Shown: positions 34,117 through 43,960, numbered from the stretch's first letter. The stretch: 64,000 bases of DNA from Marinobacter sp. X15-166B (GCF_001752365.1 NZ_MEIY01000001.1:1670774-1734773); one strand, 5' to 3'. A program made the numbers and translations. The notes: generated by a model from the letters alone, not told the origin.

Positions 34117-35691
34117 ATGAAAACATTGATCACAACGTTTACCAGCAGTGTGATGTTCGCCGCTGCGCTGTCGATAGCCCCCATGACGCTGGCTGCGGAG
34201 GCCGACAAAACCCTCAGACTGGCTTATGACGCCGACCCGGTGACTCTGGACATTCATGAGCAACTCTCCGGTGGCATTCTGCAGTTGTCCCACATGGTGT
34301 TTGACCCGCTGCTGCGCTGGACCCAGGACATCGACTTCGAGCCCCGGCTGGCGGAAAGCTGGGAGCGGGTGGACGACAACACCATGCGATTCAAACTGCG
34401 GGAGGGCGTGTCCTTCCATTCCGGCAACACGCTCACGAGTGCGGATGTGCTGTTCACTTTTGAGCGGTTGAAGGTCAGTCCGGATTTCAAGGCCATTTTC
34501 GAGCCGTTCACCGAGCTCAAGATCATCGACGACTACACCTTTGAGCTGATCACCAGCGAGCCTTACCCGTTGGTCCTGAATGCGATGACTTATCTGTTCC
34601 CGCTGGACAAAGAGTTCTACAGCGGTCAGGACGACAAGGGCAACGACAAGGCGACGATCACCAAGCACGGCAATTCGTTTGCCTCGCGCAATGTCTCCGG
34701 TACCGGTCCTTACACCGTCACCTCCCGCCAACAAGGGGTGCGCACGGTGTTTGATCGTTTTCCGGGTTACTGGGATACGCAATCACCCGGTAACGTGGGC
34801 AAAATTGTGATGACCCCGATCAAGGAAAACAACACCCGGGTGTCCGCTTTGCTGTCCGGTGGGGTGGACTTTATTGCCCCGGTGCCGCCCACGGATCTGG
34901 ACCGTATTCGCCGGGACGCCAACAGCCAGCTGGTGACCATGAGCGGTACCCGGATCATCCTGTTTCACCTGGATCAACAGCGCTTCGAGCCGTTTCGGGA
35001 TGTGCGGGTGCGCCAGGCGATTGCCTACGCGGTCAATCAGGAAGGCATAGTGGCGCGCATCATGAAAGATTTTGCCACCCCGGCCGCACAGCTGTCACCG
35101 GAGGGTTACCAGGGGTACAACCCGGACCTGAAACCGCGGTTCGATGTGGACAAGGCGAAGGCGCTGATGAAAGAAGCGGGTTACGAGGACGGTTTTACCA
35201 TCACCATGATGGCCCCCAACAACCGTTATGTGAACGACGACAAAATCGCTCAGGCGGTGGCCGCGATGCTGGCGCAGATCAACATCAAAGTGGATCTGAA
35301 AACTCTGCCCAAAGCCCAGTACTGGCCCGAGTTTGATGCCCGCGCTGCCGATATGATGATGATCGGCTGGCATTCGGATACCGAGGACTCGGCCAACTTC
35401 TTCGAGTTTCTCACCATGTGCCCCGACACGGAAACCGGGCGCGGCCAGTACAACGCCGGTAATTATTGCAACGAGGAGATCGATGCCCTGGTGACCCGGG
35501 CCAACGTGGAAACCGACCCGGACACGCGCACTGCGATGCTGCAGGACATTGAGCGGCGCCTGCACGACGACGCTGCTTTTGTGCCGCTGCACTGGCAGGA
35601 TCTGGCGTGGGCCGCGCGTAAAAATGTGCAGATCGAACCCATCCTCAACGTAATGAACTTCCCCTATCTCGGGGATCTGGTGATCGAGTAG
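34117..35691 (+). CDS. Peptide ABC transporter substrate-binding protein (SBP family 5)
   Basis: Periplasmic oligopeptide/dipeptide-type receptor of 524 residues. The signal peptide ends in APMTLAA before the mature EADKTLRLAYDADP. Family 5 features are clear: FDPLLRWTQD, the NTMRFKLREGVSFHSG block and RQAIAYAVNQEGIV. The ATG at 34117 gives a normal signal peptide; an upstream in-frame start would add residues without this character. It is the first gene of a five-gene ABC operon that ends near an X-Pro dipeptidase gene, which suggests di- or oligopeptides as ligands. Nickel or glutathione binding, also known in the family, is less likely. Confidence 0.92.
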   Translation: MKTLITTFTSSVMFAAALSIAPMTLAAEADKTLRLAYDADPVTLDIHEQLSGGILQLSHMVFDPLLRWTQDIDFEPRLAESWERVDDNTMRFKLREGVSFHSGNTLTSADVLFTFERLKVSPDFKAIFEPFTELKIIDDYTFELITSEPYPLVLNAMTYLFPLDKEFYSGQDDKGNDKATITKHGNSFASRNVSGTGPYTVTSRQQGVRTVFDRFPGYWDTQSPGNVGKIVMTPIKENNTRVSALLSGGVDFIAPVPPTDLDRIRRDANSQLVTMSGTRIILFHLDQQRFEPFRDVRVRQAIAYAVNQEGIVARIMKDFATPAAQLSPEGYQGYNPDLKPRFDVDKAKALMKEAGYEDGFTITMMAPNNRYVNDDKIAQAVAAMLAQINIKVDLKTLPKAQYWPEFDARAADMMMIGWHSDTEDSANFFEFLTMCPDTETGRGQYNAGNYCNEEIDALVTRANVETDPDTRTAMLQDIERRLHDDAAFVPLHWQDLAWAARKNVQIEPILNVMNFPYLGDLVIE

Positions 35692-35695
35692 CCCC

Positions 35696-36745
35696 ATGCT
35701 GGCGTTTCTGATCAAGCGGGTTGCCCAGGCCATGCTGGTGATGTTTGTCATCAGCCTGGTCAGTTTTGCCATCCAGGACGGGCTGGGTGACCCGCTGCAG
35801 GAACTGGTGGGGCTGTCGGTTTCCATGGAGGAACGGCAACAGATCCGTGAGGAGCTGGGGCTGAACGATCCACTGGTGGTGCAGTACGCCCGCTTCGCCG
35901 GGAAGGCTCTGCGGGGAGATCTGGGGGTGTCCTATTTCTACGGCGAACCCACGGTCGAGGTGATTCTGAACCACCTGCCGGCCACCCTCGAACTGGTCAT
36001 TGGCGCCAGTCTGATCATATTTTTCCTGTCGGTGCCGATTGGCGTCTACGCGGCCATCAAACCCCGGGCGCTGCTGTCCCGGTTTTTCATGGGCGTCAGC
36101 ATCGTCGGCATCTCCATTCCGGTGTTTCTCACCGCCATTGTTCTGATCCAGCTGTTTTCCATTGGTGTGACGGTCACCGTATTCCCCGAAGATACCGGTT
36201 GGGGGCACTGGCTGAATGAGGCGTTGAGTACCAACGGCGGCATGCCCTCGTACGGGCGCGGCGACGCCTTGGTGCCACTGTTCGGCACCTGGGAATCCGG
36301 GTTTTTCAGCCAGCGCGGGTTGTTGCACCTCATCCTGCCGTCCATATCGCTGGCGTCCATCATGCTGCCGCTGTTTATCCGGCTGATCCGCGCGGAGATG
36401 CTGGAAGTGCTGCAAAGCGATTACATCCGCTTCGCCCAGGCCAAGGGCTTGGCCCCCCGGCGGATTCATTTCTTGCACGCGTTGAAAAACACCATGTTGC
36501 CGGTGATCACCGTGGGCGGGGTGCAGGTGGGCACCATGGTGGCCTACACCATTCTGACGGAAACCGTGTTTCAGTGGCCGGGGGTGGGGCTGATGTTCCT
36601 GGAAGCCATCACCCGCAGCGACATTCCACTGATCGTGGCGTATCTGATGGTGGTGGGGCTGATTTTTGTCATTACCAATACGGTGGTGGATCTGATCTAC
36701 GGTCTGGTCAATCCCACCGTTAACCTGACCGGGAAGAAAGCATGA
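35696..36745 (+). CDS. Peptide ABC transporter permease, DppB-like
   Basis: Inner-membrane permease of 349 residues with six predicted membrane segments. The N-terminus MLAFLIKRVAQAMLVMFVIS and the binding-protein-dependent transport signature near residue 240 (EMLEVLQSDYIRFAQAKGL) identify the DppB/OppB type. It starts four bases after the receptor gene stop and overlaps the next permease gene by four bases (ATGA), so it lies in a tight operon. An enlarged periplasmic loop (about residues 150-200) is present. Confidence 0.94.
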   Translation: MLAFLIKRVAQAMLVMFVISLVSFAIQDGLGDPLQELVGLSVSMEERQQIREELGLNDPLVVQYARFAGKALRGDLGVSYFYGEPTVEVILNHLPATLELVIGASLIIFFLSVPIGVYAAIKPRALLSRFFMGVSIVGISIPVFLTAIVLIQLFSIGVTVTVFPEDTGWGHWLNEALSTNGGMPSYGRGDALVPLFGTWESGFFSQRGLLHLILPSISLASIMLPLFIRLIRAEMLEVLQSDYIRFAQAKGLAPRRIHFLHALKNTMLPVITVGGVQVGTMVAYTILTETVFQWPGVGLMFLEAITRSDIPLIVAYLMVVGLIFVITNTVVDLIYGLVNPTVNLTGKKA

Positions 36746-37674
36746 CTGCGGTAACGCTTTCCCGCTGGCAACGGTTGCGCCAGTCCGATCTGTGGCACAG
36801 TTTTGTGCGCGACAAAGTGGCCATGCTCAGTCTGCTGGTGTTTGTGTTGATGGTGTGTGCGGCGCTGTTGGCGCCGCTGCTGGCGCCGACCAACCCTTAC
36901 GACCTGGCGCAAATCAATATCATGAACTCGGAGCTGCCCCCCATGGGCAGCGCGGGCAGCGACCCGGCGTTCCCGCTGGGTACCGATGCCCAGGGTCGGG
37001 ACATGCTGTCCACGATTCTCTACGGCACCCGGGTGTCGCTGCTGATCGGCTTTGGTGCTGTGGTGCTGCAATCCGTGCTGGGTATCCTGTTCGGTCTGCT
37101 GGCGGGTTACTTCGGGGGCCGAGTGGACGCCATTCTGATGCGCATTGCCGATGTGCAGTTGTCGTTTTCCACCCTCATGGTGGCCATCATTGTGGGGGCG
37201 GTGTTCAAGGCCAGTTTCGGCAACCTGATGTTTGGCGACATTGCGGTGTACCTGCTGATCTTCATCATCGGCGTGGCGGAATGGCCGCAGATCGCCCGCA
37301 CGGTGCGCGCCTCGGTGCTGGCGGAAAAGAAGAAAGAGTACGTGGATGCCGCCAGAGTCATGGGCTTCGGGGCCCGGCGCATTATGTTCCGCCACATTCT
37401 GCCCAACACCCTGTCGCCCATACTGGTGATTGGCACCGTACAGATTGCCAATGCGATCATCTCCGAAGCGGCCCTGTCGTTTCTCGGTCTGGGGATGCCG
37501 GAAACCCAGCCATCATTGGGCTCGTTGATCAAATCCGGGTTTGATTACATCCAGAGCGGTTCCTGGTGGATCACCCTGATCCCAGGGGTGGTGCTGGTGG
37601 TCTTGGTGCTGGTGATCAACTTGTTGGGCGACTGGCTCCGCGACGTCATGAACCCGCGGTTGTACAAAGGTTGA
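36742..37674 (+). CDS. Peptide ABC transporter permease, DppC-like
   Basis: Second permease subunit, 310 residues. It has the DppC/OppC N-terminal segment (VRDKVAMLSLLVFVLMVC), the GTDAQGRDMLSTILYGTR motif near residue 80, and the cytoplasmic coupling loop VLAEKKKEYVDAARVMGFG. It forms a heterodimer with the preceding DppB-like protein. The start codon overlaps the previous stop (ATGA), indicating translational coupling. The next gene, an ATPase, begins 19 bases later. Confidence 0.94.
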   Translation: MTAVTLSRWQRLRQSDLWHSFVRDKVAMLSLLVFVLMVCAALLAPLLAPTNPYDLAQINIMNSELPPMGSAGSDPAFPLGTDAQGRDMLSTILYGTRVSLLIGFGAVVLQSVLGILFGLLAGYFGGRVDAILMRIADVQLSFSTLMVAIIVGAVFKASFGNLMFGDIAVYLLIFIIGVAEWPQIARTVRASVLAEKKKEYVDAARVMGFGARRIMFRHILPNTLSPILVIGTVQIANAIISEAALSFLGLGMPETQPSLGSLIKSGFDYIQSGSWWITLIPGVVLVVLVLVINLLGDWLRDVMNPRLYKG

Positions 37675-37693
37675 GGAGCAAAGAGGGCCACCC

Positions 37694-38692
37694 ATGGCAC
37701 TGCTGGAAGTAAATAATCTGGATGTCCGGTTTGCGGTGCGCGGCGGAGATCTGAAAGCGTTGCGCGGGATCAGCTTTTCGCTGGACAAGGGCGAGCGGTT
37801 GGGGCTGGTGGGGGAGTCCGGCGCCGGCAAATCGGTGGCGGCGTTCGCGATCCTGAACCTGATTGCCCGGCCCGGCTACATTGCCGGCGGTGAAGTGCTG
37901 TTTGACGGGCGTAATCTGGCGACCATGAAACCGCGGGAGTTGCGCGATATTCGGGGCCACCGCATCGCGATGATCTTTCAGGACCCGATGATGACGCTGA
38001 ATCCGGTCATCTCCATCGGCACCCAGATGGTGGAAACCCTGCAGGCACACCGGCGAATCAGCACCGCGGATGCCCGTGCCATCGCCATAGACAATCTGCG
38101 CAAAGTGCAGATCCCGTCACCGGAAAAACGGCTCGACCAATACCCCCATGAACTCTCAGGCGGAATGCGCCAGCGGGTGATCATCGCCATTGCGCTGTTG
38201 CTGGAGCCGGAGATCATCATTGCCGATGAACCCACCACCGCCCTGGACGTGACCATCCAGGCCGAGATCATGGCGCTGCTGCTGGAGTTGTGTGAGCAGG
38301 AACAGGTGGCGCTGATGCTGATCACCCACGACCTCGGGGTGGTGGCGCAAGTGACCCAGCGCATGCTGGTGATGTACTCGGGGCGCATCATTGAGCAGGG
38401 GCCGACACGGGACATCATCCATCACCCGCGGCACCCCTACACCCAGGGATTGATCAAAGCGTTACCCCAGGTAGGTGAGCCGGGCACGCGACTCTATCAG
38501 ATACCGGGTTCCATGCCGTCGCTTAACCGGGTGCCACCGGGGTGTCCGTTCAACCCCCGGTGTCCGTTTGTGATGGAGCGCTGTCTTGAGACCATGCCGG
38601 ACTATGTCCGCTCCGGTGCGGTCGATGTGGCCTGCTACGAGGTTGAGGACCGTCTGGCAGCAGGCAAGGCGATACTGGAGGTGGGTCAATGA
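37694..38692 (+). CDS. Peptide ABC transporter ATP-binding protein, DppD-like
   Basis: Cytoplasmic ATPase of 332 residues. Walker A (GESGAGKS, about residue 42), the signature LSGGMRQR, Walker B (IIIADEPTTALD) and the switch His (LITHDLG) are all present. The C-terminal oligopeptide/dipeptide domain carries the cysteine cluster seen in this family (PPGCPFNPRCPF, then MERCLE), known to hold an Fe-S cluster in some members. It overlaps the next ATPase gene by four bases (ATGA). Confidence 0.94.
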   Translation: MALLEVNNLDVRFAVRGGDLKALRGISFSLDKGERLGLVGESGAGKSVAAFAILNLIARPGYIAGGEVLFDGRNLATMKPRELRDIRGHRIAMIFQDPMMTLNPVISIGTQMVETLQAHRRISTADARAIAIDNLRKVQIPSPEKRLDQYPHELSGGMRQRVIIAIALLLEPEIIIADEPTTALDVTIQAEIMALLLELCEQEQVALMLITHDLGVVAQVTQRMLVMYSGRIIEQGPTRDIIHHPRHPYTQGLIKALPQVGEPGTRLYQIPGSMPSLNRVPPGCPFNPRCPFVMERCLETMPDYVRSGAVDVACYEVEDRLAAGKAILEVGQ

Positions 38693-39708
38693 GCGCAGAC
38701 AAGGCCCCGCTGGTTCGCGTGCGCCAGCTGGAAAAGCGGTTCGATCTGTCCGGCGGTTTGCTGGACCAGTTGCGTTTTCGCGAGGGGCGCCTGACCCGGC
38801 ACCGGGAATACGTGCACGCCATCAATGGCGTGGATCTGGACATAGAACCGGGCGAAGCACTGTGCGTGGTGGGCGAGTCGGGGTGTGGCAAGTCCACCGT
38901 GGCGCGCACCGTGATGGGGTTGCTGTCGCCGACGGCTGGCGAGGTGCATTACGAAGGCCAGCGGATCGATAACCTGAGTCGTGCTGCGGCCATGCCCTAT
39001 CGTCGCAAAATGCAGATGATCTTCCAGAATCCCTATGCTTCGCTGAACCCGCGCATGACCATCCAGCAAACACTGGAAGAACCCATCCGGTTTCATCGCC
39101 GCGACTGGAAACCGGAGCAGGTACAAGCCAAGGTGGCCGAAGTCATGGCCTCGGTGGGCATTGATCCGGACTGGGGGAAGCGCTTCGGTCACGAGTTTTC
39201 CGGGGGCCAGCGCCAGCGCATCGCCATTGCCCGTGCGCTGGTGGTTGATCCGGAATTTATTGTCGCGGACGAACCCATCTCCGCGCTGGATGTCTCCATC
39301 CAGGCGCAGGTTCTGAACCTGCTGAAGGAAGCCCAGGACTCCCGCGGGCTGACGTATCTTTTTATCACCCACGATCTGGCCGTGGTGGAACATTTTGGCA
39401 CCCGGGTGGCGGTCATGTACCTGGGGCGCATTTGCGAGTTGGCAACCACCGCCACACTGTTCGCCAAACCCCGACACCCTTATACTCAGGCCTTGCTGTC
39501 GGCCATTCCCCGTCTGGAGGATGAACGGCCCAACCATATCCGGCTGCAGGGTGAGGTACCCACGCCGGTGCAGCTGCCCTCGGGGTGCGTGTTCCACGGG
39601 CGTTGCCCCTATGCCAACGCCCGCTGCAAGGAAGAAATTCCTCGCTTGATCGCGACCGACGACGGCACCCGGGTGGCCTGCCATGGGGTTGAGGAAGGCC
39701 GGCTCTAA
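38689..39708 (+). CDS. Peptide ABC transporter ATP-binding protein, DppF-like
   Basis: Second ATPase subunit, 339 residues, pairing with the DppD-like protein. Walker A is GESGCGKS (about residue 64), the signature FSGGQRQR, and Walker B FIVADEPISALD. The C-terminal domain has the cysteine pattern SGCVFHGRCPYANARCKEE. It starts within the stop codon of the preceding gene. The dipeptidase gene begins 24 bases after its stop, so transport and cleavage are probably co-expressed. Confidence 0.94.
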   Translation: MSADKAPLVRVRQLEKRFDLSGGLLDQLRFREGRLTRHREYVHAINGVDLDIEPGEALCVVGESGCGKSTVARTVMGLLSPTAGEVHYEGQRIDNLSRAAAMPYRRKMQMIFQNPYASLNPRMTIQQTLEEPIRFHRRDWKPEQVQAKVAEVMASVGIDPDWGKRFGHEFSGGQRQRIAIARALVVDPEFIVADEPISALDVSIQAQVLNLLKEAQDSRGLTYLFITHDLAVVEHFGTRVAVMYLGRICELATTATLFAKPRHPYTQALLSAIPRLEDERPNHIRLQGEVPTPVQLPSGCVFHGRCPYANARCKEEIPRLIATDDGTRVACHGVEEGRL

Positions 39709-39732
39709 CCCATCCAGCGAAGAGACGAGGCC

Positions 39733-41025
39733 ATGGCGGAGATCAGCATCGAACGACTGCAAGTTGAGCACGTAGCAACCCTGCAACAACGCTACGAGCA
39801 GGCGGTGACCCAGGCCGGATACGACGCCTTGCTCATCAGTTCCGGGGCGGCACCCTTGCGGTACGGTGACGACCACAGTTATGTGTTTCAGGGCTACGGC
39901 CCGTTTGTGCACTGGACCGGCCTGCCGGAACTGGAGCACAGCTGGTTGCTTATACGTCCCGGTCACCGACCGGTGCTGTGGGTGTATACACCGGAGGATT
40001 TCTGGCACGCCACGCCGGCGCTACCCCAGGCTCCCTGGACCGATTTGCTCGATGTGCAGGGAATGCGCAGCCGTTCGGTACCGGACCTGAGCGATTGTGG
40101 CCGGGTGGCAGTGCTGGGGGATCCGGCGTGTCTTGTCGGGGTGGCTGCGGACCCCAATCCAGCGGCCTTACTGGGCGGCGTGGAGGCTGCCCGGGTCCAC
40201 AAAACCCCCTATGAACTGCATTGTCTGGAGGTGGCCAGTGCACGTGCCGCGCGAGGACACCAAGCGGCGGCTCACACCTTTTTAGCCGGCGGCAGCGAGT
40301 TTGACATCAGTCTGGCCTATCAGCAGGCGACCGCCCAGCGTGCCGCAGAAGCGCCCTATCACAGCATCATCGGGCTCAATGAGCATGCAGGAATCCTGCA
40401 TTACCAATATTATGCGTCCGAGCGGCCGCCCGAGGGCCGCAGTTTGCTGATCGATGCGGGCTACCGGTACCGGGGCTACGGATCGGACATCACCCGCACC
40501 TATGCGGCCCCCGGCCAGGATCTGTTCCAGGCGCTGATTGACGGCCTGGAGGCCATCCAGCGGCGGGTTTGCGCCGCGGTCGCGCCCGGGGTGGATTTTG
40601 TTGCCCTGCACGACACCACCCATCGGGCCCTGGCGACCTTGCTGCGTGCCCTCGGACTGGTGACCGGGCTGACTGAAGAGGCGATAGTGACCCGCGGCAT
40701 CACCCGGGTCTTTTTCCCCCACGGCCTGGGACATCTGCTGGGGGTGCAGGTGCACGACGTGGCCGGCAAGCCCCGCAAGGCGCCGGACCACGCGCCGTTT
40801 TTGCGCCTGACCCGTCCCCTGGAAACTGGCATGGTAGTCACCATTGAACCCGGCGTGTACTTCATCCCGTCACTGCTTGAACCCTTGCTGGCAGGCGCGC
40901 TCGGCAAGCATATCAACCGGCCCATGCTGGACGAATTGCGGCCCTGCGGAGGCATCCGCATAGAGGACAATCTGGTGGTGACCGCCGCCGGCAGTGACAA
41001 CCTGACGCGGCGGTATTTATCCTGA
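39733..41025 (+). CDS. pepQ: Xaa-Pro dipeptidase (M24B)
   Basis: Metallopeptidase of 430 residues that splits dipeptides ending in proline. An N-terminal creatinase-like domain is followed by the pita-bread catalytic domain. The five metal ligands are visible: Asp in LLIDAGYRYRG, Asp in YGSDITRTY, His in FPHGLGHLLGVQVHD, Glu in TIEPGVYFIPS, and Glu in GGIRIEDNLV. The length is close to E. coli PepQ. It is the last gene of the peptide transporter cluster, so proline-containing dipeptides are likely cargo. Members of the family can also hydrolyse organophosphates. Confidence 0.93.
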   Translation: MAEISIERLQVEHVATLQQRYEQAVTQAGYDALLISSGAAPLRYGDDHSYVFQGYGPFVHWTGLPELEHSWLLIRPGHRPVLWVYTPEDFWHATPALPQAPWTDLLDVQGMRSRSVPDLSDCGRVAVLGDPACLVGVAADPNPAALLGGVEAARVHKTPYELHCLEVASARAARGHQAAAHTFLAGGSEFDISLAYQQATAQRAAEAPYHSIIGLNEHAGILHYQYYASERPPEGRSLLIDAGYRYRGYGSDITRTYAAPGQDLFQALIDGLEAIQRRVCAAVAPGVDFVALHDTTHRALATLLRALGLVTGLTEEAIVTRGITRVFFPHGLGHLLGVQVHDVAGKPRKAPDHAPFLRLTRPLETGMVVTIEPGVYFIPSLLEPLLAGALGKHINRPMLDELRPCGGIRIEDNLVVTAAGSDNLTRRYLS

Positions 41026-41070
41026 TCCTGGTTGCTGAAATGTTACCGCGATGGGGTTGTTTTTGAGGGC

Positions 41071-41089
41071 GCAAATGGTAATAATTATC
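41071..41089. promoter_or_regulatory. Probable Fur box upstream of bfd
   Basis: GCAAATGGTAATAATTATC matches the 19-base E. coli Fur consensus GATAATGATAATCATTATC at 15 positions. It lies 37 bases before the bfd start codon, over or next to the expected promoter. Iron-repressed control of bfd is known in related bacteria. Confidence 0.75.
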
Positions 41090-41125
41090 ACTCATATTGA
41101 CGATGATGATTAAGAGTACCGCACT

Positions 41126-41332
41126 ATGTATGTATGCCTGTGCCACGGGGTGACCGATAGGGACATCCGCGCCGCCGCCGAAAACGGCTGCGCTTCCATG
41201 CGCCAGCTTGGCAAAGAACTCGGTGTCGGCACCCAGTGTGGTCGCTGTGCCAGCATGGCACGGGGCATTCTTCGGGAGAGCCGGGCGGAAGACTATCTCG
41301 CGCTGGCGGATCTGTTGGCGTCGCCCGCCTGA
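41126..41332 (+). CDS. bfd: Bacterioferritin-associated ferredoxin
   Basis: Small [2Fe-2S] protein of 68 residues that docks on bacterioferritin and supplies electrons to release stored iron. The four cluster cysteines are in the Bfd arrangement C-x-C (YVCLCHG) and C-x2-C (GTQCGRC). The length is typical. It is preceded by a Fur-like site and followed about 100 bases later by the bacterioferritin gene, so storage and release genes are side by side. Confidence 0.96.
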   Translation: MYVCLCHGVTDRDIRAAAENGCASMRQLGKELGVGTQCGRCASMARGILRESRAEDYLALADLLASPA

Positions 41333-41439
41333 CGTGCCTGGCCCTGCGGCACTATTGGTGCTAATGCATTTGGGAAACTTTTTATTGCGGCCATAGCGTC
41401 TATGCTTACCTCATCACACCCGTGAGAGGAGGATCAGCC

Positions 41440-41916
41440 GTGAAAGGTGATAAAGACGTTATTCAGTTTCTGAACAAGATACTGGCCAACGAATTGACCG
41501 CTATCAACCAGTACTTTCTGCATTCGCGCATGCTCAAAGACTGGGGGGTCACCAAACTGGCGGATAAAGCCTACGAAGAATCCATCGACGAAATGAAACA
41601 CGCGGATCGCCTGATCGAGCGTATTCTGTTTTTGGGTGGACTGCCCAACCTGCAAGACCTCAACAAGTTGATGATCGGTGAAGACACTCAGGAGATGCTT
41701 GAGTGTGACCTCAAACTCGAGCACGCGGCCCACGCCGACCTGCTCAAGGCCATCCAGCACTGCGAGGCAGTGCAGGATTTCACCAGTCGTGCGCTGCTGC
41801 GCAACATTCTCGACAGCGAAGAAGAGCACATCGGCTGGCTGGAAACCCAGCTCGAAATGATCAAGCTGATGGGGCTTGAAAACTATATTCAGCTGCAGTC
41901 TTCCGCAGCCGACTAG
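41440..41916 (+). CDS. bfr: Bacterioferritin
   Basis: Iron-storage protein of 158 residues that forms a 24-subunit shell with haem at the subunit interface. Starting from the GTG at 41440, all ferroxidase residues fall at standard positions: Glu18, Tyr25, Glu51, His54, Glu94, Glu127 and His130, with the haem ligand Met52. This agreement, plus AGGAGG seven bases upstream, decides the GTG start over an earlier ATG that lies next to the Shine-Dalgarno sequence. It pairs with bfd just upstream. Confidence 0.97.
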   Translation: MKGDKDVIQFLNKILANELTAINQYFLHSRMLKDWGVTKLADKAYEESIDEMKHADRLIERILFLGGLPNLQDLNKLMIGEDTQEMLECDLKLEHAAHADLLKAIQHCEAVQDFTSRALLRNILDSEEEHIGWLETQLEMIKLMGLENYIQLQSSAAD

Positions 41917-42092
41917 CCCGCTGCTCCCGGGGCGGTCCCACACCGCCCCCGTGCCGGATGCGACATCTTACGCAAATTACTGCGACGCCCTCCATTAACC
42001 GTTAGAATGCGCGTTATTCATTCGCGCCGCTGTTGTCCTTCCCGACTGCCACACCGATGCAGTTACGCGGCTCACCTGGAGAATGTGCTGTA

Positions 42093-43457
42093 ATGGATCT
42101 GTCTTGTTTTAAAGCCTACGACCTGCGCGGCCGCGTACCGGACCAGTTGAATCCGGAACTGGCGGAACGCATCGGGCGGGCGTACGTTGCGGTCACCGGC
42201 GCGCGCAGGGTCGTCGTCGGTTACGATATCCGCGCAACCAGTATCGCGATCACCGAAGCCTTGACCGCCGGTTTGATGGCCGCCGGTGCCGACGTGTTTG
42301 ATATCGGCCTGTGCGGTACCGAACAGGTGTATTTTGCCACCGATCACTTTGGTATGGACGGTGGCATCATGGTCACCGCCAGTCACAACCCTAAAGACCA
42401 CAACGGCATGAAAATGGTTGGCCCCCAATCCCGTCCCATCAGTTCTGACAACGGCCTCAATGAGATCCGGGATCGGGTGCCGGAGCCGTTTGCCGACGCA
42501 CCGCAACCGGGTCGTTATGACACCCTGGCCACCGAAGCGGCGTATATCGACCATCTGCTGGGTTACGTCGATACGGCGACTTTAAAGCCGCTTAAAATTG
42601 TCGCCAACCCCGGGAACGGCGGCGCCGGGCTGGTCATTGATGTGTTGGCAAAGCACCTGCCGTTTGAGTTCATCCGCTTGCACCACACCCCCGATGGCAG
42701 TTTCCCGAATGGCGTGCCCAACCCTATTCTGCTTGAAAACCAGACAGTCACCGCCGAGGCGGTGGTGCGTGCACAGGCCGATCTGGGCATTGCCTGGGAC
42801 GGTGATTACGACCGGTGTTTCTTCTTCGACGAAACGGGCCGCTTCATCGAAGGCTACTACATCGTCGGTTTGCTGGCGGACCAGTTTTTGCGTAAAACCG
42901 GCGGTGGCAAGGTCATTCATGACCCCCGGCTGACCTGGAACACCCTGGACCTGGTGGCCGCCGCCGGTGGCGAAGCCATTGAAAGCAAAACCGGACACGC
43001 CTTCATCAAGCAACGCATGCGCGACGAAGATGCGGTCTACGGCGGCGAAATGAGTGCCCACCATTACTTCCGTGATTTTGCCTATTGTGACAGTGGCATG
43101 ATTCCGTGGCTGCTGGTCGCCGAGCGCCTGTGCCAGTCGGGCCAGACGCTGTCCAGCCTGATCGACGCCCGCATTGACGCCTACCCGGCCAGCGGCGAAA
43201 TCAACCGCACCATCGCCAACCCGCCGGAAGTGATTGCCGCGATCGAGGCGTTGTACGCCGGGGAGGCGCGGTCAGTGAATTATGTGGACGGACTGAGCGT
43301 CGAGTTTGAGAATTGGCGCTTCAACGTGCGCATGTCCAACACCGAGCCCGTGGTCCGGCTCAATGTGGAGTCCCGGGGTGACCGGCCGCTGATGGAGCAG
43401 AAAACCGCCGAGTTACTGGCCCACATGGATCGCTTGAGCACCTCCGGAGGCCGCTAG
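42093..43457 (+). CDS. manB: Phosphomannomutase (ManB/CpsG type)
   Basis: Alpha-D-phosphohexomutase of 454 residues that interconverts mannose 6-phosphate and mannose 1-phosphate for GDP-mannose and surface polysaccharide synthesis. The catalytic phosphoserine lies in TASHNPKDHNGMK. The metal loop is DGDYDRC, the sugar-binding loop GGEMSAHHYF, and the phosphate loop MSNTEP. The N-terminus (CFKAYDLRGRVPDQLN) resembles E. coli CpsG more than AlgC. The ATG at 42093 gives the normal length; a GGAG lies upstream. Its TAG stop shares the bases CTAG with the stop of the convergent small membrane protein gene. Confidence 0.93.
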   Translation: MDLSCFKAYDLRGRVPDQLNPELAERIGRAYVAVTGARRVVVGYDIRATSIAITEALTAGLMAAGADVFDIGLCGTEQVYFATDHFGMDGGIMVTASHNPKDHNGMKMVGPQSRPISSDNGLNEIRDRVPEPFADAPQPGRYDTLATEAAYIDHLLGYVDTATLKPLKIVANPGNGGAGLVIDVLAKHLPFEFIRLHHTPDGSFPNGVPNPILLENQTVTAEAVVRAQADLGIAWDGDYDRCFFFDETGRFIEGYYIVGLLADQFLRKTGGGKVIHDPRLTWNTLDLVAAAGGEAIESKTGHAFIKQRMRDEDAVYGGEMSAHHYFRDFAYCDSGMIPWLLVAERLCQSGQTLSSLIDARIDAYPASGEINRTIANPPEVIAAIEALYAGEARSVNYVDGLSVEFENWRFNVRMSNTEPVVRLNVESRGDRPLMEQKTAELLAHMDRLSTSGGR

Positions 43458-43798
43458 CCCGCGTTGATGGCCAGCCAGGTGTTGGCGACGCCGTACAACC
43501 ATACCGACAGCAGGGTCAGGGCGAGCAGGGCGAAGATGAGTTTATGCCGCCACAAGGCTTCGGCCCGGGCGGCCACTACCCAGCGCAGGTACATCAGACC
43601 GATAAAGCTGGTGAAGACCACCAGACTGGCGAGCGCGGGAATCAGCAACCAGACCGGGTTGAGGGGTGGGTCCCCGACGTTCATTTTGCCCAGCAGCGCC
43701 ATGGACCCGACCAACACCGCCAGTGCGGTAAACTCTATGATCAGCAGCGGCTTGCGCCAGGGGTGGCGGACGGGCACAGGGTGCGGTGACGGGTCCAT
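43454..43798 (-). CDS. Small membrane protein of unknown function
   Basis: Hypothetical protein of 114 residues with three likely membrane helices (about residues 20-40, 50-70 and 90-110) and a short polar N-terminus rich in proline. The start at 43798 is preferred because GGAG lies six bases upstream on the coding strand; other in-frame starts lie up to 60 bases further out. It is convergent with manB and divergent from the cytochrome c5 gene. No motif points to a function. Confidence 0.65.
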   Translation of the reverse strand: MDPSPHPVPVRHPWRKPLLIIEFTALAVLVGSMALLGKMNVGDPPLNPVWLLIPALASLVVFTSFIGLMYLRWVVAARAEALWRHKLIFALLALTLLSVWLYGVANTWLAINAG

Positions 43799-43960
43799 AG
43801 GAATCTCCATAATGACGGGGTCGGGCAGAGCTGCCCTGGTTGCCCCTGATTGTGCCAAAACTGCGATAAAAAGTCGGCGTCAGGTACACTGTGGTTTTTT
43901 TGACAGGCGGCAGTGGCTATAATGCGCCGCAGACTATTATAACGCTCAGATGCGAGGAGC

